Below, in pieces: positions 1 through 4,715 of a stretch of 5,736 nt of DNA; the first letter of the stretch is position 1; the number at the start of each line of letters is the position of its first letter. This DNA is from Anaerolineae bacterium (GTDB lineage: Bacteria; Chloroflexota; Anaerolineae; B4-G1): NCBI GenBank assembly GCA_030612185.1, contig JAUWOI010000310.1, forward strand, positions 1 through 5,736, given 5' to 3'. Below the pieces are notes generated by a model. It was not told the DNA's origin. It saw only the letters and a list, made by a program, of their open reading frames with translations, and ran no database searches. The position numbers and the translations under genes are program-made.

Positions 1-35
1 AAAAACCGCCTAAACTGAACTGATTTTCACCACCC
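1..35. other. possible insertion or rearrangement junction at left edge
   Basis: These 35 bases lie beyond the point where permease 2 loses similarity to permease 1. They are AT-richer (15 of 35 G or C) than the adjacent coding sequence and contain a small direct repeat, CAGTT-CAGTT on the minus strand. They could be the end of an insertion element or another foreign segment, but too little is visible to name one. No transposase or terminal inverted repeat partner lies within the window. Confidence 0.3.
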
Positions 36-359
36 TACCTTCTGGCTGAAGTCGGCCGGGATAACGATGGCGGCCAACGCCTCCCCATCGGCCACTCGCT
101 GATCGGCCTGCTCGACCGTGTCTGACTCCTCAATACGCAGCGCGTCAATCCCGTGGAGTATCTCGACCACCCGAGCGCTATACGGACCCGTGTCCTGGTT
201 CACCAAATAAATTGCGATCTCTGGCGTGCCCCCGCCAAAGGCCGAACCAATGATCGAGGCGAACATAACCGGCATCAGAAAGAGCACTGCCAACTGTCCC
301 CGGTCCTTGAAGAGAATCTGCAAATCTTTCCAGGCTACTGCCAAAGCGTTCCTAATCAT
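27..359 (-). pseudogene. ABC-2 type exporter permease 2, N-terminal fragment (truncated)
   Basis: This is the second membrane subunit of the exporter, cut to 110 residues where about 370-420 are usual. The ATG at 359 is preceded by GAGGAG with 7 bases of spacing, and this Shine-Dalgarno overlaps the stop codon of permease 1, so the two are co-translated. Residues 1-20 match the start of permease 1 closely (both carry a W/LKD-x-Q-I-x-x-KDRG block). One membrane segment follows at about 22-42, then the start of the extracytoplasmic domain. Similarity to permease 1 runs up to IPADFSQKV, aligning with IPPNFTVDV there, then stops abruptly and is followed by G-W-stop. The remaining extracytoplasmic domain and the five C-terminal membrane segments are missing from this frame. 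The last 26 bases of the window do not restore it in any frame. A mobile-element junction, a rearrangement or an assembly error could each explain this. The exporter identity is secure; the cause of truncation is not. Confidence 0.75.
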
Positions 360-371
360 GGTTGCTCTCCT

Positions 372-1616
372 CTAGTCGAACTCAAAGCGCCACAGGCCGA
401 TGGCGAAAAAGACCCCGGTAAAAGCCAGCAGGGCCAGCATCTCGGTCGTGACGTCGGCCAGGCCCCGCCCGCGAACGATCAGGTCCTGATAAGCCTGGAT
501 CGCCCAATAGTGGGGCACCGCCTTGCCGACGGTGTCGAGCAAGCCGCCCAACAGAAACGGCGGAAAGAGGCAGCCCCCGACAGCACCCATTGTCCACAGC
601 GCCAGGGTGCCCAATCCGCCGATCTGACCCTCGGTCCGGGCGATGGCGGCGATCAGGATGCCCAGGCTGGTGGAGCAGAGTGCCACTAGCAGCGACACCA
701 GGACCAATGCCAGCGGGTCGTCGCCCAGCGTCAAACGGTCCAATCCTATCATGGGCAACACAAAGACGCTGGCGCCAAAGATGACGACGATTTGGATCAG
801 CCCCGTGACAAAGTTGGGGATCATCTTGCCGGCCAGCAGCGCCGCCTTGCTCATCGGCGCGGCCAGCAAGCGGCGAAAGCTGCCCTGTTTCTTTTCGGTG
901 TAGATGGAGAAAGCGGTCGCCTGGGCCGTCAGAAAGACAAAGATGATGGTGTAACCGGGCACGTTCTGCTGGACGGCGTTGGGCTCCGTGAGCCGCTCGC
1001 TCAGGTTCTCAGGCTGCGTCTGCTCGACGGCCACCAGCGGTGCGGTCCTGGAGCGCTCGAACTGGCTTTGGGCCTGGGCCACGTTTTTTTCAGCCGTAAA
1101 GATCTGGAACTCGGGGGGCGATGCCGCCAGCATAGCGCCCATCTGCTCCAGGCTGGCGATGAGTTGAGTCTGTAACGACATCCCTCGGCCCACCCCGTTG
1201 ACCACCCGCAGCACCGATTCGGTCGTCGTCTCGTTGGCGTCGGGGTGGCTGCCCAGGCGCAGCGTCACCGGGCGACCGGCGGCTACGTCAACCGTAAAGT
1301 TGGGCGGGATCGTCAACACCCGTTCGATCTCCAGGTCCTCCAGCAGGGCCTGCGCCTCGGCCTGGTCGTACAGCCTGACTTTTATCCCGCCGGCCTCATT
1401 GAGAGCGTCAATCAGGGCCTGGGCTGCCTTGCCGTCGGGGTCGAGGTTCACCACCGGCAACGTGACCAGGCTGTCCTCATCCCCGCCGATTAGTCCCTGC
1501 ATCGCTGTGCTGAGCACGAGGATGAACACCATTGGCAGCAGGAACAGATTGATCACCGCACCCCGGTCCTTGAGAAAGATTTGAAAGTCCTTTAGGGCTA
1601 TGTTCAGTGCGTTCAT
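372..1616 (-). CDS. ABC-2 type transporter permease 1
   Basis: A 414-residue integral membrane subunit of an ABC-2 (DrrB/YhgE-like, ABC2_membrane_3) exporter, expected to pair with the adjacent ATPase to export a drug, lipid or similar hydrophobic substrate. Topology read from the sequence: a cytoplasmic KDFQIFLKDRG start, membrane segment 1 at about 21-41, a large extracytoplasmic domain at about 45-220, then five segments at about 222-240, 265-290, 302-325, 335-357 and 393-411. The cytoplasmic stretch TEKKQGSFRRLLAAP after segment 2 is the typical ABC-2 coupling region, and PHYWAIQAYQDL before the last segment is typical of the family. The start is the ATG at 1616, with GGGAG 8 bases upstream inside the end of the ATPase gene. 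A GTG at 1625 overlaps that Shine-Dalgarno and is less likely. Only 5 bases separate it from the ATPase stop codon. The substrate cannot be read from sequence. Confidence 0.93.
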   Translation of the reverse strand: MNALNIALKDFQIFLKDRGAVINLFLLPMVFILVLSTAMQGLIGGDEDSLVTLPVVNLDPDGKAAQALIDALNEAGGIKVRLYDQAEAQALLEDLEIERVLTIPPNFTVDVAAGRPVTLRLGSHPDANETTTESVLRVVNGVGRGMSLQTQLIASLEQMGAMLAASPPEFQIFTAEKNVAQAQSQFERSRTAPLVAVEQTQPENLSERLTEPNAVQQNVPGYTIIFVFLTAQATAFSIYTEKKQGSFRRLLAAPMSKAALLAGKMIPNFVTGLIQIVVIFGASVFVLPMIGLDRLTLGDDPLALVLVSLLVALCSTSLGILIAAIARTEGQIGGLGTLALWTMGAVGGCLFPPFLLGGLLDTVGKAVPHYWAIQAYQDLIVRGRGLADVTTEMLALLAFTGVFFAIGLWRFEFD

Positions 1617-1621
1617 ATTTT

Positions 1622-2683
1622 TCACTCCCGCAGCTTTTTGCCCGTCAGGTGCAAAAAGACGCTCTCCAGGTTGGGTTCCAGGATTTCCAGCGCGGCGATA
1701 GGGATGTCACGCTCGTTGAAAAAGCCGATCATGTTGACCAGAGCCTGCTGGCTGTGCTCGGCCTCGATCTTGACGATGGTATAACCGGGGGCCGGCGCGA
1801 TCTCGGCCACCTTGGCCTCTTGCCCTTCGACCGGCTCAGGGCAGGCTCCTTCGGCCGGCGGTGGTGGGGCTGGCTGCGGCGCGAGGGTCGCCCGCTTGAC
1901 CGCCGGCAACGTCGCCAGTTGAGCCAGCAGCGCGTCGTCCACCTGGTGCAGGCCGACCTGGATCACGCCCCCACCCAGCATGGCGATCAGATTCTTGATC
2001 GTGTCCAGGGCGACGATCTTCCCCTGGTCTATGATGGCCACCCGGTTGCACAGCAGCTCGACCTCTTCCATATAGTGGCTGGTGTAGACGATACTCATGC
2101 CCCGCTCGCGGTTGAGCCGCATCACACTCTCAAAGATGTGGTTGCGGCTCTGAGGGTCCACGCCGACGGTCGGCTCGTCGAGGAACAGCAGTTTTGGCTG
2201 GTGGACCAGGCCAGCGGCGATGTTGACCCTGCGCTTCATTCCGCCCGAAAAGATCTTTATCGCGTCGTCGGCGCGGTCGGTCAGGGCGACGATGCGCAGC
2301 ACGTCCTCCACGCGCTCTCTGAGTTCCTTGCCGCGCAGGCCATAGATGCGCCCGAAAAAGTTCAGGTTGGCCCGGGCGCTGAGCGTGGGGTAGAGGGCCA
2401 GGTCCTGGGGCACCAACCCGTTGATCTTTTTGACCTGGTCCAACTCTTTGACGATGTCGTAGCCGCCGATCTGTGCCGTGCCCGAGGTGGGCGGCAAGAC
2501 ACCCGTCAGCATTGATATGACGGTCGTCTTGCCGGCGCCGTTGGGGCCCAGCAGGCCAAAGACCTCGCCGTGGCGAACGGCGAAACTGAGGCCGCGCACC
2601 GCCTCGACGCCGTGCCCTGAGCCTGCCGAAGGGTCGCCGTATCGCTTGACCAGCCCTTGTGCTTCAACTATGTTTTCGTTCAT
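1622..2683 (-). CDS. ABC transporter ATP-binding protein of ABC-2 exporter
   Basis: A 353-residue cytoplasmic ATPase of the DrrA/CcmA-like class that powers the two following permeases. Seen in order: A-loop Tyr15; Walker A GPNGAGKT at 46-53; Q-loop Gln93; signature FSGGMKRR at 145-152; Walker B LLFLDEP at 165-171 with catalytic Glu170; D-loop near 174-176; switch His203 in YTSH. All catalytic elements are intact. A C-terminal accessory domain (about 240-353) is interrupted by a Pro/Ala-rich linker at 268-300 and ends with ILEPNLESVFLHLTGKKLRE, typical of this class. The start is the ATG at 2683, with GGGAGG 6 bases upstream; a GTG at 2710 lies upstream of that site and is disfavoured. Two copies of a dispersed palindromic repeat are inserted in frame, coding PSAGSGHG (18-25, at the beta-hairpin tip just after the A-loop) and ACPEPVEGQ (280-288, in the linker). 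Both sites should tolerate inserts. It is first in the operon, behind its own promoter. Confidence 0.96.
   Translation of the reverse strand: MNENIVEAQGLVKRYGDPSAGSGHGVEAVRGLSFAVRHGEVFGLLGPNGAGKTTVISMLTGVLPPTSGTAQIGGYDIVKELDQVKKINGLVPQDLALYPTLSARANLNFFGRIYGLRGKELRERVEDVLRIVALTDRADDAIKIFSGGMKRRVNIAAGLVHQPKLLFLDEPTVGVDPQSRNHIFESVMRLNRERGMSIVYTSHYMEEVELLCNRVAIIDQGKIVALDTIKNLIAMLGGGVIQVGLHQVDDALLAQLATLPAVKRATLAPQPAPPPPAEGACPEPVEGQEAKVAEIAPAPGYTIVKIEAEHSQQALVNMIGFFNERDIPIAALEILEPNLESVFLHLTGKKLRE
1823..1859 (+). repeat. dispersed palindromic repeat copy A, with partial tandem copy
   Basis: The core at 1823-1843 begins CCCTTCG and ends GGCTCAGGGCA, matching the reverse complement of copy B at 2613-2633 in 19 of 21 bases. 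Its ends form an inverted repeat, TGCCCT (1821-1826) with AGGGCA (1838-1843). Five bases further on, CCTTCGGCCGGC at 1848-1859 matches the first part of the repeat at 11 of 12 bases relative to copy B, suggesting a partial tandem copy. The repeat is read in frame within the ATPase gene, giving CPEPVEG on the coding strand, a peptide that recurs in genomes carrying this repeat family (from memory). Confidence 0.7.
2613..2633 (-). repeat. dispersed palindromic repeat copy B
   Basis: This 21-base unit differs from copy A at only two positions (8 and 10) and has the opposite orientation. It is inserted in frame in the ATPase gene, giving PSAGSGHG on the coding strand between YGD and VEAV. In ordinary relatives YGD-VEAV would be contiguous or nearly so, so the insert is about 24 bases. 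REP/MITE-like units of this sequence type are common in Chloroflexota and some other environmental genomes; that is recollection, not a search result. Confidence 0.7.
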
Positions 2684-2689
2684 CACATA

Positions 2690-2695
2690 CCTCCC
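2690..2695 (-). promoter_or_regulatory. Shine-Dalgarno of ABC ATPase
   Basis: GGGAGG on the minus strand, 6 bases before the ATG at 2683. It decides this start over the upstream in-frame GTG at 2710, which has no such site. Confidence 0.8.
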
Positions 2696-2712
2696 ATTTT
2701 CTTTGCGCACCC

Positions 2713-2741
2713 ATTATACCCCGTCGGGGGTTGTTTGTGAT
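2713..2741 (-). promoter_or_regulatory. predicted sigma-70-type promoter of the ABC exporter operon
   Basis: On the minus strand a perfect TATAAT (-10) lies at 2718-2713, and ATCACA (-35, 4 of 6 matches to TTGACA) at 2741-2736, with a 17-base spacer. Transcription would begin near 2706, giving a leader of about 23 bases with the Shine-Dalgarno in it. The spacer holds CCCCG-T-CGGGG (2719-2729), a perfect short inverted repeat that touches the -10 and could be a regulator contact. The position, after the response-regulator terminator and before the ATPase, fits a regulated exporter promoter. Confidence 0.7.
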
Positions 2742-2769
2742 GTGCCGGAAGGGGGATTGTGGGGGCACA
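2741..2769. promoter_or_regulatory. candidate operator: inverted repeat upstream of -35
   Basis: TGTGCC at 2741-2746 and GGCACA at 2764-2769 form a perfect 6-base inverted repeat with 17 bases between, so the half-sites are about two helical turns apart centre to centre. It abuts the -35 of the exporter promoter, a usual position for an activator site. The adjacent NarL/FixJ-type regulator is the natural candidate to bind it. No known consensus was matched, and part of the right arm runs into the terminator T-run region. Confidence 0.4.
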
Positions 2770-2797
2770 AAAAAGCGGCCCCTTTTCAGGGCCCGCT
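2769..2797 (-). terminator. rho-independent terminator after the response regulator
   Basis: On the minus strand AGCGGGCCC (2797-2789) pairs with GGGGCCGCT (2782-2774), 8 of 9 base pairs with one G-G mismatch, around a 6-base loop TGAAAA, followed by a run of six T (2774-2769). It lies about 35 bases past the regulator stop codon and separates the regulator transcript from the exporter operon. Confidence 0.85.
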
Positions 2798-2831
2798 GTG
2801 ACGAAAGTCATACTCTCAGGGCGATTCTGTG

Positions 2832-3488
2832 CTACAGTAGCCCTAACTCCTGTGCTTGCAGCACTGCCTGCGTCCGATCGCGCACGCCGAGTTTGGCCAG
2901 GACATTGCTGACGTGGTTCTTCACCGTCCCCGGGGTGATGAAGAGCCGCTCGCCGATCTCGCGGTTGGAGAGCCCTTCGGCTACCAGCGCCAGCACCTCC
3001 AACTCTCGCGCGCTCAGCGGTTCGACTAGCGGCTGCTCGCGGCGGCGGTGCTCCCGCTCGGTCAGGCGGGCGAACTCGGCGACCACCTTGCGGGCCACGG
3101 AGGGCTGGATGAAGGCCTCGCCCCGGGCGGCGGCGCGAATCGCCTCGACCAGTTGCTCCGAGGGCACGTCCTTGAGCAGGTAGCCGACCGCCCCGGCCCG
3201 CAGCCCCTCGAAGACGTACTCGTCGTCGTCGAAGGTGGTGAGGATGATGACCTTGACCTCGGGGCAGGCCTCGTGGAGGCGGCGCGTGGCTGTCACGCCG
3301 TCGAGCCCCGGCATACGCACGTCCATCAGCACCACGTCGGGCCGCATCTGCCGCGCCCGTTCCACTGCCTCGGTCCCATCGCCGGCCTCGCCCACCACGC
3401 GGATGTCGGGGATCAGGTCCAGCAGCACGCGCAGCCCTTCGCGCATCAGTTGTTGGTCATCGGCCAATAGGATGCGGATCTCAGTCAT
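2832..3488 (-). CDS. NarL/FixJ-family response regulator
   Basis: A 218-residue two-component response regulator that, once phosphorylated by the partner kinase, binds DNA as a dimer. The receiver domain (about 3-120) has the acidic pair Asp10/Asp11, phosphoacceptor Asp56 in VLMDVRMP, Thr84 and Lys106, all in canonical positions. A linker leads to a LuxR-type helix-turn-helix (about 155-212): LSARELEVLALVAEGLSNREI, then TPGTVKNHVSNVLAKLGV. All functional residues are intact. The start is the ATG at 3488, with GTGAGG 6 bases upstream; ATGs or GTGs at 3494 and 3500 overlap that site. It begins 32 bases after the MNT gene and is followed by a terminator. Its expected partner is the histidine kinase upstream, separated from it by the HEPN/MNT pair. 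The adjacent exporter promoter is its likely target (inference). LiaR/DesR-like regulators of membrane stress and drug efflux share this architecture. Confidence 0.95.
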   Translation of the reverse strand: MTEIRILLADDQQLMREGLRVLLDLIPDIRVVGEAGDGTEAVERARQMRPDVVLMDVRMPGLDGVTATRRLHEACPEVKVIILTTFDDDEYVFEGLRAGAVGYLLKDVPSEQLVEAIRAAARGEAFIQPSVARKVVAEFARLTEREHRRREQPLVEPLSARELEVLALVAEGLSNREIGERLFITPGTVKNHVSNVLAKLGVRDRTQAVLQAQELGLL

Positions 3489-3494
3489 GGGCAT

Positions 3495-3500
3495 CCTCAC
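3495..3500 (-). promoter_or_regulatory. Shine-Dalgarno of the response regulator
   Basis: GTGAGG on the minus strand, 6 bases before the ATG at 3488, decides this start over the alternatives at 3494 and 3500. Its first base is also the last base of the intercistronic hairpin at 3500-3539. Confidence 0.65.
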
Positions 3501-3539
3501 TCAGCGTGAGCAGGCTGCATCTATGCTGACCTCGCTGAG
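3500..3539 (-). other. intercistronic hairpin between MNT gene and response regulator
   Basis: In the minus-strand transcript CTCAGCG (3539-3533) pairs perfectly with CGCTGAG (3506-3500). Inside, AGGT pairs with GCCT (with a T-G wobble) and GCAT with ATGC around a two-base loop, with small bulges. The structure spans the MNT stop codon and ends at the regulator's Shine-Dalgarno. There is no T-run, so it is not a terminator. It may affect mRNA processing or the ratio of regulator to upstream products (inference). Confidence 0.35.
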
Positions 3540-3886
3540 ACCAACCCGACGCCCTCGGCCTGCACGTTTTCGTACAGGGCGAAGTGGTGACGGCGCATCT
3601 CGTCCCACCGCGCCTGGCCGATGACACGAGGCTCGATGAGCACATCGTGGGCCAGCGACACGTCCGCTGCGATGTCGCTGATGGCGTGGCGGAAGCGCCA
3701 ATCTTCTTCATCCACAATCAGCAGGATGTCAATATCTGAGCCCGCGTGACTGTCGCCCCGGGCCTTTGAGCCGAAGAGTCTTACCTGTTTCACGCGTTGC
3801 GGGTGGGCTTGCCGCACTCGCTCCAGAAATACCTCGATAGCACATTGCTCCTGTTCAGACAGAGATGAGAGGAAATGCCGATTCAT
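3521..3886 (-). CDS. MNT-type minimal nucleotidyltransferase (MntA-like antitoxin)
   Basis: A 121-residue cytoplasmic protein of the DNA-polymerase-beta-like minimal nucleotidyltransferase family. Seen: VRLFGSKARGDSHAGSDIDILLIV, with the G39-S40 glycine motif and the metal-binding pair Asp51 and Asp53; a third acidic residue is probably in HDVLIEP (Asp81 or Glu85). In type VII toxin-antitoxin systems such proteins neutralise a HEPN ribonuclease partner by attaching AMP to it (established for the Shewanella HepT/MntA pair). Here the HEPN gene lies directly upstream and shares an ATGA overlap, so the two are translationally coupled. The start is the ATG at 3886, with AGGAGAGG at 3899-3892 and 5 bases of spacing. 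A GTG at 3892 lies within this site and is rejected. GC content is about 50-58%, well below the neighbouring regulator. The catalytic signature is intact; the exact target and any toxicity are inferred. Confidence 0.85.
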   Translation of the reverse strand: MNRHFLSSLSEQEQCAIEVFLERVRQAHPQRVKQVRLFGSKARGDSHAGSDIDILLIVDEEDWRFRHAISDIAADVSLAHDVLIEPRVIGQARWDEMRRHHFALYENVQAEGVGLVSARSA

Positions 3887-4293
3887 AGCCACCTCTCCTG
3901 TTGCAGGTACTGTTTGACACGCGCCACAAATTGGCGGGCACTTTCGACATCCACACTTGCCTGTTCGGGTTCGACATCAGTTTCAAGATCGTAATCGGCT
4001 CCGTGCCGGTCGTCCATAAGCCGGCCATACGTTCTGCTATATTCAGTCTCGATCGGGCCGGGCTTGACAAAGTATTGGCGAAAAGCAGCGATGACCCCGC
4101 TGTGCTTGCCCCGGGAAAGCCCCCGTGTGGCAAGCAGGGCATTGGCGGCATAGAAGATCGCGTAGTAGGCCCGGTTCACGGCTGTGCTGTAGAACTCTTG
4201 AGCCAGGGTGTGCGCCGCCACGCGCAACATCTCGTCGGCGTGGTCTATGTACAATCTAACTTCGCGCTGCCGGGCTACTATCTCCTCAGTCAT
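3883..4293 (-). CDS. HEPN domain protein (HepT-like, PF05168/UPF0332 type)
   Basis: A 136-residue, all-helical cytoplasmic HEPN protein, the likely toxin or partner of the MNT gene. Typical family features are visible: FYSTAVNRAYYAIFYAANALL at 34-54, the Lys63-His64 pair in RGKHSGVI, FRQYFVKPG at 71-79, and DDRHGADYD at 94-102. The last matches the R-x-x-A-D-Y motif of this HEPN subfamily. The R-x4-6-H ribonuclease motif of classical HepT toxins is not in its usual place: Arg96 is followed at the expected His position by Tyr101. It could therefore act differently from HepT, or serve as a substrate-binding partner. The ATG at 4293 follows GGGG with 9 bases of spacing. A consensus-like promoter lies directly upstream, independent of the kinase. 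GC in sampled stretches is about 53%, against about 70% in the kinase, consistent with separate acquisition. Family assignment is firm; toxicity is inferred. Confidence 0.85.
   Translation of the reverse strand: MTEEIVARQREVRLYIDHADEMLRVAAHTLAQEFYSTAVNRAYYAIFYAANALLATRGLSRGKHSGVIAAFRQYFVKPGPIETEYSRTYGRLMDDRHGADYDLETDVEPEQASVDVESARQFVARVKQYLQQERWL
3892..3899 (-). promoter_or_regulatory. Shine-Dalgarno of the MNT gene
   Basis: AGGAGAGG on the minus strand, inside the last codons of the HEPN gene and 5 bases before the ATG at 3886. It is a strong site and fixes the start at the ATGA overlap. Confidence 0.8.
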
Positions 4294-4301
4294 TTGTACA
4301 T
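4247..4301. repeat. inverted repeat around the HEPN start
   Basis: ATGTACAA at 4247-4254 and TTGTACAT at 4294-4301 form a perfect 8-base inverted repeat, 39 bases apart, each containing the palindrome TGTACA. One copy lies directly before the HEPN start codon and downstream of its promoter, the other within the first codons. It could be a pair of operator sites for autoregulation, or chance. Confidence 0.25.
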
Positions 4302-4316
4302 TCCCCTTTCGATCTA

Positions 4317-4345
4317 ATTATATCCGCTTTCTCCGCCAATGTGAA
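4317..4345 (-). promoter_or_regulatory. predicted promoter of the HEPN/MNT pair
   Basis: On the minus strand TTCACA (4345-4340, 5 of 6 matches to the -35 consensus) and a perfect TATAAT (4322-4317) are separated by 17 bases. Transcription would start near 4310, about 17 bases before the HEPN ATG. The site begins directly after the kinase stop codon (4347-4349), so the pair has its own transcription start within the two-component locus and would also feed the downstream response regulator. Confidence 0.8.
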
Positions 4346-4346
4346 G

Positions 4347-4715
4347 TCAGCCACTCCGTTCGCTTTTCTCCATCGGCACCTCCACCCGCAGCCGGAAGCC
4401 CCCCTCAGGGCGGTCACCGGCCTCCAGCGAGCCCCCCAGCAGCGCCATCCGTTCCCGCAGACCCAGCAGCCCGAAGCCCTCAGCCTGCTCCCCGCGCCGG
4501 CCCGTGCCGTTGTCGCTGATGGTCAACACCACCCGTTCCGATTCATAGGCGAGCGCCACCTGAACGGCGCTGGCGCTGGCGTGCTTGCGCACGTTGGTCA
4601 GCCCCTCCTGGGCGGCGCGGTAGAGGGCCGTCTTAGTCTGGATCGGCAGCGGGCAGGTCTCGCCCGCAATGGTGAAAGTCGTCGCGATCCCGGTGGCGCG
4701 GATATTTCCCATCAC
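4347..4715 (-). CDS. sensor histidine kinase, C-terminal ATP-binding part (frameshifted off)
   Basis: This is the HATPase_c half of the kinase, which binds ATP and phosphorylates the histidine carried by the upstream half. Seen: N-box YRAAQEGLTNVRKHA with Glu37 and Asn41, G1 box SDNGTG (Asp68), and G2 box EGFGLLGLRER at 79-89, all intact, with numbering from a GTG at 4715. That GTG overlaps the TGA of the upstream half as GTGA, and an ATG follows at 4712. As a separate gene it would lack phosphoacceptor and sensor domains. However, the sequence upstream in this same frame, back to about 4769, reads ALRASPLDTAALGEAIGE, the normal linker of this kinase family. The two halves were therefore one gene of about 409 residues until a net +2 (or -1) shift. 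Reinitiation could still produce this piece. The domain call is firm. Confidence 0.85.
   Translation of the reverse strand: MMGNIRATGIATTFTIAGETCPLPIQTKTALYRAAQEGLTNVRKHASASAVQVALAYESERVVLTISDNGTGRRGEQAEGFGLLGLRERMALLGGSLEAGDRPEGGFRLRVEVPMEKSERSG

Noticed and set aside
153..1584. Several plus-strand open frames antisense to the two permeases
   Set aside because: They overlap real permease genes, lack Shine-Dalgarno sites and recognisable domains, and arise from scarcity of stop codons in GC-rich DNA.
1607..2515. 302-codon open frame on the plus strand antisense to the ABC ATPase
   Set aside because: It runs entirely antisense to an ATPase with every motif intact, shows no recognisable domain, and its protein is the typical Asp/Gln/Leu/Arg-rich product of reading GC-rich genes backwards.
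1821..2633. The two similar repeats as a CRISPR or as mobile-element ends
   Set aside because: There are only two full copies, in opposite orientation, about 770 bases apart with the intact ATPase gene between them, so they are dispersed REP-like units rather than array repeats or termini of one element.
3048..3624. Plus-strand open frames antisense to the response regulator and MNT gene
   Set aside because: They are mirror frames of well-supported genes with no motif or start signal of their own.
3855..4151. Minus-strand alternative frame inside the HEPN gene
   Set aside because: It overlaps a recognisable HEPN protein in another frame, has low-complexity Pro/Ser/Arg content and no family resemblance.
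4712..4715. GTGA overlap as evidence that the kinase is naturally two coupled proteins
   Set aside because: The sequence upstream of the GTG in the same frame encodes the normal kinase linker (ALRASPLDTAALGEAIGE), so the gene was continuous before a recent frameshift or sequencing error.
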